Shown piece after piece: positions 38,854 to 48,106 of a stretch of 64,000 nucleotides of DNA; within the stretch, counting starts at the first letter, position 1, and each line of letters opens with the position of its first letter. Both the position numbers and the translations under genes were made by a program. The stretch is from Tisiphia sp964030975 (GTDB lineage Bacteria; Pseudomonadota; Alphaproteobacteria; Rickettsiales; Rickettsiaceae), in the NCBI RefSeq assembly GCF_964030975.1, contig NZ_CAXIQH010000001.1, positions 186,001-250,000 of the forward strand. The letters are read 5' to 3'. The notes under the pieces are model-generated. The model did not search any database. It was not told the DNA's origin and saw nothing but the letters and a program-made list of their open reading frames with translations.

Positions 38854-40524
38854 ATGGGAATGTATATTAAATATAAATATCGGTTAATATTAACTATTAA
38901 ATTATTATTGTTTACAGCTCAAGTAACAGTAGCACAACCAATATCAATTGATGATATATATAAACATTTATTAACAACATTCCCTCAATATAATAATATT
39001 ACTTATAATAAACCTTCTACTAATTATTTTGTGCCAAACCACTGGTTGTTACAAACACCCAATATTTGGGGAACATCTGTTGAAAAATATAATCAAGGAT
39101 TTACGCCAGTTGGTGATAATATAATAGATAAGCAATTTTTTGTGCCAACATGCCATGCTCAATCAGATTGTCTTGGGGTTAGTATTTGTAAAAGGGCTGA
39201 GTTTACTTTGGATGATAGAAAATTATGTTTAACAAATGCCCATGATATTTTAGAAAATATTTATAGTACAATTATTAAGGCTGAAAGTTCTATAGATATT
39301 GTAACTCTTGGTAAGACATCCCTGAGTACAGGAGCATTTACTTCAATGTTAAGAAATGCTATTACAACACTTGGATATAAGACTATTAACTCCCCTCATC
39401 CTATAATGGTACGCTTACTTTATGGAACATATCATGAGACACCTAGCATGTTCATCAAGGATTATTTACGCAATATTACTGCTAATTTACCTACTAAGAA
39501 CAAATTAGTTGTATCTGTTACTAGTGTTAGATCATGTATGTTTAGATCTAATTGTGGTAATGAAGATGTTCAACATGATATCGTCCTTGATTTTGCCTGG
39601 AATCATGGAAAAGTTATTGTTGTGGATAAAAATATATTAATTACTGGTGGAGAGAATTTATGGGGTGACGATTATCTAGAAGCAAGACCAGCCAATGATT
39701 CAAATCTTAAAATATTTGGAGCTGTTGCCAGTGGTGCAACAATTTATGCTAATATATTATGGGACTATGTTCGTCACAATCCTGGTTTAGATGTCAATCG
39801 TTGTTACACATATAAGGATGGTGCTATTTCAAAGAAATGTGCACACCTTTTTAAGGTAGATACGGAGTTCAATAATAATTCACTACGACATTTAAATGAT
39901 TTAAATGTTCAGGCAATGTTTGTAAGTAAACTTAATAATGGTGTTGGGATAGGTAATGATGCTGATCAATCAGAATTAGCAAGAGTATTCGCTCTAAAAA
40001 ATGCTACGAGTTCTATTAAAATTAGTCAACAAGCATTTTTTATGAGAGGGCTTCTAAATAATCCATTAAAACATAAGATGTTACCGCCACTTGATACGAT
40101 AAATGGCAATATCATACAAGCAATAGCCTATGCTATATATTATAATTCAGTAGATACACAGATAATTACTAGTAATTTAACCATGACTGATTCAGCCTAT
40201 GTAAATTTACAATATTTATATAATTACATATTACAGACTATAATATCAGAGTATAAAGTTGATAGGAAAGCAGCAACAAAAAAATTAAACCAACATTTAC
40301 ATCTTGCTTATATGAGTTATAATAATATAGCTAATAAACATATAAGAAATCATAATAAATTTTGGATGGTAGATGATAAAATATTTTACTTTGGCAGTCA
40401 TAATTTTTTCCCATCATCACTACAACAATTTGGTATAATTATAGATAGTAGAGAGGCAGCTAAATCATTAATTAAGAGTTATTGGAATCCTATGTGGCAA
40501 TATTCTGCTAAATTGAGAAAATGA
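38854..40524 (+). CDS. Exported phospholipase D-superfamily protein with two HKD motifs
   Basis: 556 residues. An N-terminal signal peptide (residues about 8-27, ending TVAQ) sends it out of the cytoplasm. Two HxKxxxxD catalytic motifs are present: H251, K253, D258 (NHGKVIVVD) and H500, K502, D507 (NHNKFWMVD). Each is followed by a G-G/S-x-N type segment (TGGENLWGDD, GSHNFF). The pair forms one active site that cleaves phosphodiester bonds, usually in phospholipids. Rickettsial Pld is shorter, about 200 residues with one HKD. This larger two-motif form resembles secreted PLDs of intracellular bacteria and is a candidate virulence or host-membrane enzyme. It starts 31 bp after dusB. Confidence 0.85.
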   Translation: MGMYIKYKYRLILTIKLLLFTAQVTVAQPISIDDIYKHLLTTFPQYNNITYNKPSTNYFVPNHWLLQTPNIWGTSVEKYNQGFTPVGDNIIDKQFFVPTCHAQSDCLGVSICKRAEFTLDDRKLCLTNAHDILENIYSTIIKAESSIDIVTLGKTSLSTGAFTSMLRNAITTLGYKTINSPHPIMVRLLYGTYHETPSMFIKDYLRNITANLPTKNKLVVSVTSVRSCMFRSNCGNEDVQHDIVLDFAWNHGKVIVVDKNILITGGENLWGDDYLEARPANDSNLKIFGAVASGATIYANILWDYVRHNPGLDVNRCYTYKDGAISKKCAHLFKVDTEFNNNSLRHLNDLNVQAMFVSKLNNGVGIGNDADQSELARVFALKNATSSIKISQQAFFMRGLLNNPLKHKMLPPLDTINGNIIQAIAYAIYYNSVDTQIITSNLTMTDSAYVNLQYLYNYILQTIISEYKVDRKAATKKLNQHLHLAYMSYNNIANKHIRNHNKFWMVDDKIFYFGSHNFFPSSLQQFGIIIDSREAAKSLIKSYWNPMWQYSAKLRK

Positions 40525-40863
40525 ATCTTTAGCAAATAAAAGATGGGTACGAGTCAATCCTTTATTCTGTGTAAGCTCTATTTTTACATTTTTAGATTTG
40601 TTATGTTTAAAAACTCATAAGAAATGGCAAAAAAAGTTATTCACGTAATACCCATATATTATACATATACTTATCCACAGATTTTGTAGATAAGTATATG
40701 TTAGTTATTACTTAAAATTAAAGAATTTGAGTTAATTGATGCTATTAATAGCAAACTTTAGAATTACTTTTCTCAAGATTTGATAAAACGGCTTCTGTTT
40801 TTTTATCTTTTTTGCATTTTGCAGGAGTTCTTATTTGGACTCAGTAGAAACCTTTACACAGCC
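40525..40863. other. Gene-free AT-rich stretch with a 13-bp hairpin and DnaA-box-like sites
   Basis: A perfect 13-bp inverted repeat ACATATACTTATC / GATAAGTATATGT lies at 40663-40675 and 40689-40701. The first arm runs into TTATCCACA (40671-40679), which equals the consensus DnaA box. TTATTCACG, one mismatch, lies at 40638. It may be a terminator for the phospholipase gene or a DnaA site. No gene seen. Confidence 0.45.
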
Positions 40864-41708
40864 TAGGGCGTGTCATCAATTCAACAAAATTACAGAAGCA
40901 GCAAGATGAATCGCCCCCAAAAAGTTTTGAGCCGTTTTATCATAGCGTGTTGCAATCGCCCTATATTGTTTAAGCTTAGCAAAAAAATTTTCAATTAAGT
41001 GCCGTGCCTTATAAAGCTCTGTATCCAATTCTATTGGAATTTTGCGATTCTTCCTTGATGGAATTACAGCCACACAACCTTTTTCTTTTAGCCTGTTCCT
41101 TACCCGCTCATATGCATCATAAGCCTTATCTGCAAGTACATGAAATCCTTGTGTTAGTTTTTCCATTAGTGCATCACTCCCTTGCAAATCATGTACTTGT
41201 CCTGCTGTTAAATGAAAGCCAGTCGGGTTACCAAGCCCATCGACAGTTGCATGTATTTTAGTCGACAAACCACCCTTGCTACGACCAATAGCTTGATCAG
41301 TTGTTATGACTTCTTTTTAGCACCAGCACTATGTTGATGTACACGCACTATTGTAGAATCGATCATCGCATACTCATTGTCTGCATCAGCTGCAAGTAAC
41401 TCAAATACCTTCTGCCAAACTCCTTTTTGACTCCATCTTGTATGTCTGGTATGAATTGCCCTAAAATCCCCAAATCTCTCAGGCAAATCTCTCCAAGCTA
41501 TTCCTGCTCTATATCTGTATAGTACCGCCTCTACAAAAAGACGATTGTCCTTAGCTGTTACTCCTACATCTCCTTCTTTTCCAGGTAGTATATCCTTTCC
41601 CATTGTTCATCTCTTAAAGCATACCGACGCATTTCAACTTTCCCTTTAGTTTTTTATAAACTTAATGATTTATATCACTATGTCAACTCATTTGATGACA
41701 CGCCCTAG
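40864..41708 (-). mobile_element. IS5-family (IS427-like) element, small
   Basis: The ends are TAGGGCGTGTCATCAA at 40864 and the complement TTGATGACACGCCCTA ending at 41707. About 845 bp with a two-frame transposase, the layout of the IS427 subgroup. No second copy is seen in the window. Confidence 0.85.
40876..41603 (-). CDS. IS427-like transposase in two frames (-1 frameshift)
   Basis: The first frame (41304-41603) encodes RYRAGIAWRDLPERFG and YAMIDSTIVRVHQHSAGAKK, with the first catalytic aspartate. A -1 shift at AAAAAGAAG enters the second frame through EVITTDQAIGRSKGGLSTK to HVLADKAYDA (second aspartate) and RHLIENFFAKLKQYRAIATRYDK (glutamate). All catalytic parts are present, so the element may be active if frameshifting occurs. 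Confidence 0.83.
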
Positions 41709-41769
41709 TATTTTATATCATTAGTTGTGACTTTTAAACTGCCCTGGCAAACTTGCACCAAAAATAATA

Positions 41770-41819
41770 TTGACATTGTCAGATATAAATATAAACTAGT
41801 CTAATACTAGTTTATATTT
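41770..41819 (+). promoter_or_regulatory. Promoter and 14-bp inverted-repeat operator of the VapBC-type pair
   Basis: TTGACA lies at 41770-41775. A perfect 14-bp inverted repeat, AAATATAAACTAGT / ACTAGTTTATATTT with a 5-base spacer, covers 41787-41819 and overlaps the likely -10 region. It is placed as expected for autorepression by the antitoxin-toxin complex. Confidence 0.65.
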
Positions 41820-41838
41820 AATTTAATCAGCAAATATT

Positions 41839-42093
41839 ATGAAAGAAAAGCTTTCTAACCAAATTAGTGCCTTTGAAGCAAAAACACATTTTTCTAATCT
41901 TCTTAAAAGAGTAAAAGATGGGGAGAAATTCACTATTTTTAAACATAATGCACCAATTGCAATTCTTATGCCTATTCCTTCCCAACAAAGATTCAATATT
42001 GAAGAAACAATAAACAGTCTTGCTGAATTCCGTCAAGGAAAAAAACTTGCTGGTTTATCTCTCAAAGAATTAATAACAGCAGGAAGAAAATAA
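41839..42093 (+). CDS. Phd/YefM-type antitoxin
   Basis: 84 residues. The N-terminal part ISAFEAKTHFSNLLKRVKDGEKFTIFKHNAPIAILMP is the Phd/YefM DNA-binding fold; the C-terminal part would wrap the toxin. It overlaps the following toxin gene by 1 bp (TAATG), the usual coupling of these pairs, and is preceded by a palindromic operator. Confidence 0.85.
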   Translation: MKEKLSNQISAFEAKTHFSNLLKRVKDGEKFTIFKHNAPIAILMPIPSQQRFNIEETINSLAEFRQGKKLAGLSLKELITAGRK

Positions 42094-42515
42094 TGACTAA
42101 GTCTTTTATATTGGATTGCTCCGTTGCTATGTCATGGTGTTTTGAAGATGAATTTGATAGTTATTCCGAAATAGTTCTTAACTCTCTTGCTCAATCCAAG
42201 GCTTTGGTACCACCACTTTGGATACTTGAAGTAATTAACGTTTTGCTTATGGCTGAAAAACGTGGTAGATTAAAGACTGCTGATTCAACTAGGTTTATAG
42301 ATTTGTTAGGTTCTTTAGCAATATACACTTCTGATTTGTCATTTTCTATGTCTGAGATTATAAATACCGCACGTAGTCATAAACTGACCTCATATGACGC
42401 AAATTACTTATTATTGGCTATGCACGAAGGATTAAGTATTGCTACTAAAGATAATGATTTAATAAATGCTTGTCGGATAAATGGAGTAGAGATTTTTTTA
42501 GATACATCGGAGTGA
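42093..42515 (+). CDS. VapC-type PIN-domain toxin
   Basis: 140 residues. The PIN-domain acidic residues can be followed: D8 (FILDCSVAMSW), E46 (LWILEVINVLL), D102 (LTSYDANYLLLA) and D120/D122 (ATKDNDL). PIN toxins are magnesium-dependent RNases; many VapC proteins cut initiator tRNA or rRNA. Paired with a Phd-type antitoxin. Complete and probably functional. Confidence 0.87.
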   Translation: MTKSFILDCSVAMSWCFEDEFDSYSEIVLNSLAQSKALVPPLWILEVINVLLMAEKRGRLKTADSTRFIDLLGSLAIYTSDLSFSMSEIINTARSHKLTSYDANYLLLAMHEGLSIATKDNDLINACRINGVEIFLDTSE

Positions 42516-42562
42516 TTTGTGAACATGGCGGTTAGAGAGTATACAACTGAAAATGTCATTAT

Positions 42563-42916
42563 GTAAATTGTAATGAGCTTTTGACCCTCTATTGGTGAGC
42601 GTTCACGGTTTTTCAGTTTACCATGATTTATGATATTTTTAGCACAAATTCTTTATAGAAAAATCTACTATTACTTGAAAAGTTTACAATTAAAAGGTGT
42701 ATATGCTATAAAAACTACATCTAAAAATTAAAATTTTAGAGCGAAATTGAAAAACCGTGAACGCTCACCTCTATTGTAATAAAAATTGACCCCTTGAAAA
42801 TTAAAAATTAGAACTCCGAAAGCCATATTTTATCTGGGTTACAGTGCGATTAGGCTTAGGGTCAATTCTTATTACAATTTTTGCTCCAAAAGGGTCAAAA
42901 GCTCATTACAATTTAC
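42563..42916. repeat. MITE with long terminal inverted repeats, hosting a second MITE
   Basis: The left arm GTAAATTGTAATGAGCTTTT (42563) and the right arm, its exact complement ending at 42916, continue into a second matched block (TTGACCC...). A 174-bp foreign MITE at 42595-42768 splits the left arm. No transposase is present. Confidence 0.8.
42595..42768. repeat. 174-bp MITE with 8-bp target duplication
   Basis: The termini GTGAGCGTTCACGGTTTTTCA-like and the complement ending at 42768 are nearly perfect inverted repeats. The flanks CTCTATTG (42587-42594 and 42769-42776) are an exact 8-bp target duplication, so the insertion is recent enough to be read cleanly. Confidence 0.85.
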
Positions 42917-43034
42917 AACTAGTACCAATTCCATGGTTTTCAAGCTCTATTTTGGTCAATTTTTCACCAGCTTGTAATTTTTCAAGAAGTATATCAAATT
43001 TAGAAAGTCCAATAAGTTTAGTCATAATATTCAT
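42917..43034 (-). pseudogene. 5' fragment of an unknown gene, cut by a MITE
   Basis: A strong GGAGG ribosome binding site precedes an ATG at 43025 (another at 43034). The frame reads MTKLIGLSKFDILLEKLQAG and on to ENHGIGTS, then enters the MITE end. The remainder of the gene is not found. The amphipathic helix pattern looks genuine, but I do not recognise the family. Confidence 0.4.
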
Positions 43035-43049
43035 CCTCCAAAATTAATA

Positions 43050-43756
43050 GTTGTTTATTTAATTATTCCTAATTTGTTTATCTTTAATCTGAATATTTTT
43101 TAATATTGTATTGCGTATCATTAATTTTTGCTTCTAGAGCAAAAAGATAATTACATTTTCAATGTACCCACTACCCTTAAATAATTTACTCTAAGGATAG
43201 TTGGTACATTTTATTAATTGGAAAGTGCTTGCAACATTTTCTCTTTTAGCCCTTCCCTCTCCCATAATACACATTTAAAATATTCATCAACTCTATTAAA
43301 CGATGAAAAAAAACTGCTATTGATATCAACCGTATTATGGGGTTGTAGCGGGAACCATTATAGTTCCTACTGAACCTATACTTTATAACCCATTAAGTGT
43401 ATGGAAATCATTTAGTCCAAAATATAAATATAATGAGGTAGGATTGTCAAAGATTAAATATTTTTAACCGAGAAAAGTTAGAGTTTATTTAAGCCACCAG
43501 ATGTTCTAGTTGCAAAGGATTATCTGTATTTATAGTCTTATTGGCTCATCGGTATGATCTGTGCGAAAAATCCCCATAAGGTATTATACGAACTATAGAG
43601 TCAATTTTTGAGAATTATATCTCAAATTATCTAAATTTTTGTCTAGACAAAAGGTACCACCTTAAAGCTTCCAGAATATTGGCACCGACATTTTACCAAT
43701 TACCATTACTAAAAATAAAATATTAATATCTGGTTTACCAAATTTCCAACTTGTTC
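43050..43756. other. Gene-free region with a possible degraded gene
   Basis: No intact gene. A stretch at about 43330-43467 (+) reads YGVVAGTIIVPTEPILYN and on to a stop, in one frame of about 45 codons without a usable start. It may be the 3' end of a decayed gene. The rest is AT-rich without clear structure. Confidence 0.3.
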
Positions 43757-43864
43757 TATAGTGAAACCTATTGAATTAGGTGATATAAATAGAAGAAAAT
43801 ATCGCTAAATCTTTAGAAATTTATTACTATATTCTTGTCACCTAATACACCTGGTTTCACTATA
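43757..43864 (+). repeat. R3-type MITE without the R2 core (108 bp)
   Basis: It begins TATAGTGAAACCTATTGAAT and ends CTGGTTTCACTATA, so both arms are of the GTGAAACC type. The core is AT-rich and lacks the R2 hairpin found in all other R3 copies. It may be the unmodified form of the element. Confidence 0.75.
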
Positions 43865-44098
43865 TTGCTAAAGCTTAATAGAAATCATTGGTCGTGTGAG
43901 AATAATCTAAATTGGGTAAAAGATAAAGTTTTTGAGGAAGACAAGTCAGCTATAAGTACAGGAAAGGCACCATTGGTAATGTCATTACTCCGGGCAATAA
44001 CTATCTCTATAATTTCACTGTTTGCAAACAAAATTACTGAAACAAGAGAAATCTTTAATAATTATAGAAACAAACTATTTAAGGTTATGACAACTTAA
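43865..44098 (+). pseudogene. ISAs1-like transposase, C-terminal fragment
   Basis: It reads NHWSCENNLNWVKDKVFEED, the C-terminal HWxxEN...WxxDxxFxED signature of ISAs1/H-repeat transposases, then ISTGKAPLVMSLLRA. It begins directly at the end of the R3 element and differs clearly in sequence from the ISAs1 pieces at 2033-2233, so it belongs to another ISAs1-like element. Confidence 0.75.
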
Positions 44099-44218
44099 AG
44101 TTGCGACTTTTAAACTGCCCTGATATATGTTACAGCTTTTCCTTGACAAATATTAAAGGTGAGATATTTTATGATTTAGATTATATATATAGAAAAATAT
44201 TTGAGGTGATTACATAAT

Positions 44219-44422
44219 ATGTCAAAAGCTAAAACAGCATCTAAAAATAACCCAACCTCTAGGGAACAGGCTAAAGAGTATTTTTATCATGGACAAAAAA
44301 TTAAACCAGTAAAGTTTATATCCGGCAAATCTTCTTTTTTGGCAGCAGAATACGACGTTTCAGGAGATTTAGTAATTGGCTCTGATGGCAAAGCATTACC
44401 TTGGGGTAGAGCAAAAATTTAA
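44219..44422 (+). CDS. Small basic protein of unknown function
   Basis: 67 residues with a polar N-terminus (SKAKTASKNNPTSREQAKEYFYHGQKIKPVKFI) and a C-terminal GDLVIGSDGKALPWGRAKI. A TTGAGGTGATTAC leader provides a ribosome binding site. It lies about 80 bp upstream of the tRNA gene on the same strand. No motif is known to me. Confidence 0.5.
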   Translation: MSKAKTASKNNPTSREQAKEYFYHGQKIKPVKFISGKSSFLAAEYDVSGDLVIGSDGKALPWGRAKI

Positions 44423-44499
44423 CTTGAGATAAAATTTGCAATAAGGTTGTTGACCTTACGTGTGAAAAGGTATATAAACTACCTGTGCATTGGCGATTT

Positions 44500-44574
44500 G
44501 GGGATGTAGCTCAGGGGTAGAGCATCTGCTTTGCACGCAGAGGGTCGGGGGTTCGATTCCCTTCGTCTCCACCA
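44500..44574 (+). tRNA. tRNA-Ala (anticodon TGC)
   Basis: A full cloverleaf: acceptor GGGGATG / CGTCTCC, D-arm GCTCAGGGGTAGAGC, anticodon arm TCTGC-TTTGCAC-GCAGA giving anticodon TGC, T-arm TCGGGGGTTCGATTCCC-like, and encoded ACCA end. It reads alanine codons, mainly GCA. Confidence 0.95.
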
Positions 44575-44789
44575 AGACCTATTAGTGATATTTCCATTAA
44601 AAGCCCGATACTCATAGCATTTCCTCCAGTTAATTAGGTCAAGTTTTAATAGTATAGGAAATTGCATTATCTGTCAATTTACAATAATTTCATAGGTTAT
44701 TTTTGCAAAAAAACACATCTCATGCACACACAAAATTAGTATTTTTTAGCACTTCATTTATTGAAATACACAGCAAATAATAGTTAATG

Positions 44790-46421
44790 AGTCTCCCCGT
44801 CAAAAGTCTAGAAGGATAATATATAATATGGTTAGCGGGTAAAAATATCTAGATAATCCATAAGAAAATGCTATAATATTGGCAGAAACCTTATGGATTG
44901 TATGAATTATGCCGATAGAAGATATAATAAAATCCCAAAAACAAGGACAGCTTTTTGGTTATAAATTGACCGAAGAATTAAACCCTAATAACAAGTTATA
45001 TAAATTAAGATCGTTAATAAATTGGACTGTTTTAGAGGAATGGTTATTGACAAATGTTAATATCAAGAAATTTGGTAGGAATCGCAGATGTCACAGGTTA
45101 TTACTTGGAGTAACTATGCTGCAAGCGATGTATAACCTGTCAGATGCTGCAGCTGAAGAAGAGCTGAGAGAGAACGTATATTGGCAATATTTTTGTGGTT
45201 GGGAATATTTGCAGAAAGATGCTGAGATATCAGAAGCTAGTATACGAAGGTTTCGTGCTATATTAGGGGAAGAAGGATATAATGAGATATTAAAAGAATT
45301 AACAAGAATTGGTTGCAAAGTCGGAGTGCTTAAAAAAAAAGACTTAGCATCGATAATCGTTGATACTACAGTACAAATTAAGAATATTAAGTATCCTCAT
45401 GATGTGTATTTGATGGATAAGGCAAGAATAGAGCTAGTAAAGTTATGTCATACTTTAGGCATTAAGTTACATGAGACATATGCCAAGCAATATAAAAAAG
45501 ACATAGTAAAATTATGGAAATATAAGGATAATAGTAAAGCCAAAAAACGTAAGAAGGTAATGCAACATTTAAAGATATTGCTGGGTCGTTTAATAAGAAT
45601 ATGTCAGCGAGAAATAGCAAAAACAAAGTTAAGTTTGTCATTAAAGCAGCAAGAAATACTAAATAAGATTAAAAAGATTCAGGCACAATCTATACTGAGT
45701 AAAGCAGAGAAAGAGCGATATAAGGAGGATAATAAAGTATTATATAGTTTTCACGCACCGGAGGTAGAGTGCATAGGTAAAGGGAAATTAAACAAACCCT
45801 ATGAGTTTGGTAACAAGGTTTCGATAGCAGTAAGTGGTCGAGGTAATTTTGTATTAGCGGCCAAATCATTTCATGGCAATCCATATGATGGTCATACATT
45901 ATCGCAGACTGTAGAGGTTGTAAAGAAATTAACAGGAGTGGGAATAGCCAGGACATTTGTTGATTTAGGCTATAAGGGGAATAATTTTAAAGAAAAAGAC
46001 AAGGTGTATAGCCCATATTGCAAGAAGAAGCTATCCTCAGATGATAAGGCAATGATCAAGAGAAGAAGTGCTATAGAGCCGATAATAGGACACCTTAAGC
46101 ATTATGGTAGAGTTGGCAGAAATTACTTAAAAGGAGTAATAGGAGATATAATAAATCCGTTAATTTCCGCTGTAGGATTGAACTTACGGTGTATTGCTAA
46201 TCACCTGCTCAAAACAAATTTTTCTACATAAAAATTAGCAAATAAAGAAAATTAATCAAACGATTACAAAATCGTTAACAAAACGTCATGCAAAAATTTT
46301 CTAAAAATCATCTTTTTATATCAAAAAATTACATCAGAACAATTAAACTCTAAAATTTTATACAAAAATTTTTTGCTAAGGTGCTAATTTTTGAATTTTT
46401 TGCACTTTTGACGGGGAGACT
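44790..46421 (+). mobile_element. IS5-family element, copy b (1632 bp)
   Basis: Same ends, length and apparently the same sequence as copy a at 5966-7597. It lies about 215 bp after tRNA-Ala and is not nested. The identity points to recent movement. Confidence 0.92.
44909..46231 (+). CDS. IS5-family (DDE) transposase, copy b
   Basis: 440 residues, identical in sequence to copy a, with the SIIVDTTVQ, FVDLGYKG and AIEPIIGHLKHYGR catalytic regions. Intact. Confidence 0.88.
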   Translation: MPIEDIIKSQKQGQLFGYKLTEELNPNNKLYKLRSLINWTVLEEWLLTNVNIKKFGRNRRCHRLLLGVTMLQAMYNLSDAAAEEELRENVYWQYFCGWEYLQKDAEISEASIRRFRAILGEEGYNEILKELTRIGCKVGVLKKKDLASIIVDTTVQIKNIKYPHDVYLMDKARIELVKLCHTLGIKLHETYAKQYKKDIVKLWKYKDNSKAKKRKKVMQHLKILLGRLIRICQREIAKTKLSLSLKQQEILNKIKKIQAQSILSKAEKERYKEDNKVLYSFHAPEVECIGKGKLNKPYEFGNKVSIAVSGRGNFVLAAKSFHGNPYDGHTLSQTVEVVKKLTGVGIARTFVDLGYKGNNFKEKDKVYSPYCKKKLSSDDKAMIKRRSAIEPIIGHLKHYGRVGRNYLKGVIGDIINPLISAVGLNLRCIANHLLKTNFST

Positions 46422-46602
46422 AATTATTTCTATCATCGATAATGTACTGAATCAACTTAAAATTGAGTCTTACCATTTTAAAAATAATTGCCTGTCCTAG
46501 CTTTAATTACTAAAAATATAATTCAAGTTGCCAAAATACCACTTTTAAATACTTCCTCATTTTAATTCTCATTCTTATAAATTAATTCTTGCAAACTATT
46601 TC

Positions 46603-46657
46603 TATAGTTATGCTCATAGGATTAGGTGATAAAGAACATAACGATTGTAAGTTGTCA
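46603..46657 (+). repeat. R3 arm, left of the IS1111-type element
   Basis: TATAGTTATGCTCATAGG through TTGTAAGTTGTCA, then the IS begins. The matching outer arm at 48107-48182 is an inverse complement of the same arm type, not the GTGAAACC arm expected in a normal R3. The 180 bp before this (46422-46602) hold nothing recognisable. Confidence 0.8.
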
Positions 46658-46952
46658 TATATGGACGAGTGAATTTGTCAATAAAGAAAATAAAAAATAG
46701 AGCCACAAAGGAAGCGGTCATATATTCGGCATCGAGTGCCATAATGGTTTCTGCATTCTTCTAAATATCCTTGAGTAACCTCTCATTCCCACGGCTTCTA
46801 GAGCCTCGACATAATTGCGGATTTTGTTCAGAATACTTATTTCATTAACTCTTTTACTTTCGTTCTCTTTATTGTTACTAACTTACTCGCAATATTTACC
46901 AATTGCCATTCTTTTGCTTAATTGACATAAATTATCCTTCTTGCCAACAGCG
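46658..46952 (-). ncRNA. Candidate guide (bridge/seek) RNA region of the IS1111-type element
   Basis: IS110-family elements encode a guide RNA in a non-coding end; in the IS1111 group it follows the transposase, which is where this 295-bp segment lies. It contains TCATTCCC (46783-46790) and TCTAGA (46797-46802 region) next to a small GGCT/AGCC hairpin. Both words also occur on the two feet of the R2 hairpin where the IS is inserted. Assignment as a guide RNA is an inference. Confidence 0.4.
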
Positions 46953-47999
46953 CTAATTTGCGACATACTCGCTGCCATTGGTAACTACTGCATAAGCTAT
47001 TCTAGCTAATTTATTCGCTAAACCAACACATATAATATTATATGATTTGTTTTCAGCAAATTTCTTCACTGCCCACTGAACTAGCTTATCTTTTGATTCT
47101 TTATCGCTTTTGGCTCTTATTGCTATTGTTCTTGCAGCTTGAATCAACATAGTTCTAGCATATCTATCACCTTGTTTGCTAATTCCTCCTAAAACTATCT
47201 TATCTCCTGAGGTGTATTGTTTTGGCACCAAACCAAGCGACGCAGAAAAATCCCTCGGGGTTGCGTAATTTTCCATTGGTGCTACGCTCAAACAACTAGC
47301 ATTGATTGCTCCAATCCCAAAAATTGTCTGCAACCTAATAGCTTTCTCATTCTGTTTATTATTACTGATTATCAGCTTTTCTAAAGTTTTTTCTTTGTTA
47401 CACAAATTCTCAATTTCTTCACATTCTAAAAGTAAAATTGACTGTACCCCAGAAGTTATATAACCTTCTATATACGCTAATTCTACCTCCGACTTACATG
47501 CTTTGCAAAATTTATTTTTGCTTAATTTTGTATTATAACCATATTCATATAAACTTGATATTGTAGAATTAGTTTTTTGTACTCGATCTCTGATCGTATT
47601 ACTTCGGATTTTATGCAAAAATTTTATATCTTGTTCCTCTTTGCTTTTGGGTAACACATCTTTTAGCTCTGGATCGCGAGCAGCTTTACATATTGCTAAG
47701 GCATCGTTATAATCATTTTTCTGCCTCGATGTTGCATAAATTTTTACATCTTTTGTTTTCATCAACTTAACTTGCAAATCAAGCTTGTTAATTTCTTGCG
47801 ACCAATAATTACCTCCTCCACATGCTTCCATGACCACCAGTGAACTTTTATTGAGATTGTTTAAACATCCTATTAACTCATCTCTTTTAACTTTTTGATG
47901 ACCGACTTTTTTGCCATTTTGATCAACTTGCACCAAGTGCATAATATTTTTTGCTAAATCTATTCCAATTATACTATTTTCTATGCTATTATTTATCAT
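46953..47999 (-). CDS. IS110-family (IS1111 group) DEDD transposase, copy 1
   Basis: 348 residues. The N-terminal RuvC-like DEDD domain shows IIGIDLAKNIMHLVQVD (D), VVMEACGGGNYW (E) and KNDYNDALAICKA (D..D). The C-terminal transposase-20 domain with its serine region shows LQTIFGIGAINASCL, FSASLGLVPKQYTSGDK and LGGISKQGDRYARTML. This enzyme type recombines DNA under guide-RNA direction. Full length. Confidence 0.92.
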   Translation of the reverse strand: MINNSIENSIIGIDLAKNIMHLVQVDQNGKKVGHQKVKRDELIGCLNNLNKSSLVVMEACGGGNYWSQEINKLDLQVKLMKTKDVKIYATSRQKNDYNDALAICKAARDPELKDVLPKSKEEQDIKFLHKIRSNTIRDRVQKTNSTISSLYEYGYNTKLSKNKFCKACKSEVELAYIEGYITSGVQSILLLECEEIENLCNKEKTLEKLIISNNKQNEKAIRLQTIFGIGAINASCLSVAPMENYATPRDFSASLGLVPKQYTSGDKIVLGGISKQGDRYARTMLIQAARTIAIRAKSDKESKDKLVQWAVKKFAENKSYNIICVGLANKLARIAYAVVTNGSEYVAN

Positions 48000-48106
48000 G
48001 GTATGGACCTATTAATTAAATTGTTATTTAATTTGGAGCAACTGAAAAACATTTTTCACCAGACTCCGTACAAGTAAAGCATATTTCGCTTCACTCGTCC
48101 ATACCA

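Larger units (their letters stand above)
46658..48106 (-). mobile_element. IS110-family element of the IS1111 type, copy 1
   Basis: Subterminal inverted repeats TATGGACGAGTGAA lie at 46660-46673 and, complemented, at 48090-48103, a few bases inside each junction, as in the IS1111 group. A 107-bp leader precedes the transposase and about 295 bp of non-coding DNA follow it. The element sits at the foot of an R2 hairpin (...TTGTCA / TCATTCCCGC). A second copy starts at 63884. Confidence 0.88.

Noticed and set aside
40525..40863. Chromosomal replication origin
   Set aside because: Only one perfect DnaA box and one near match, with no origin-linked genes nearby; too little for an origin call.
42844..43047. 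67-residue open frame spanning a MITE end
   Set aside because: Half of it is MITE arm and the other half is antisense to a gene start with a good ribosome binding site.
44479..44667. 62-residue open frame on the - strand
   Set aside because: Overlaps tRNA-Ala antisense; the tRNA is certain.
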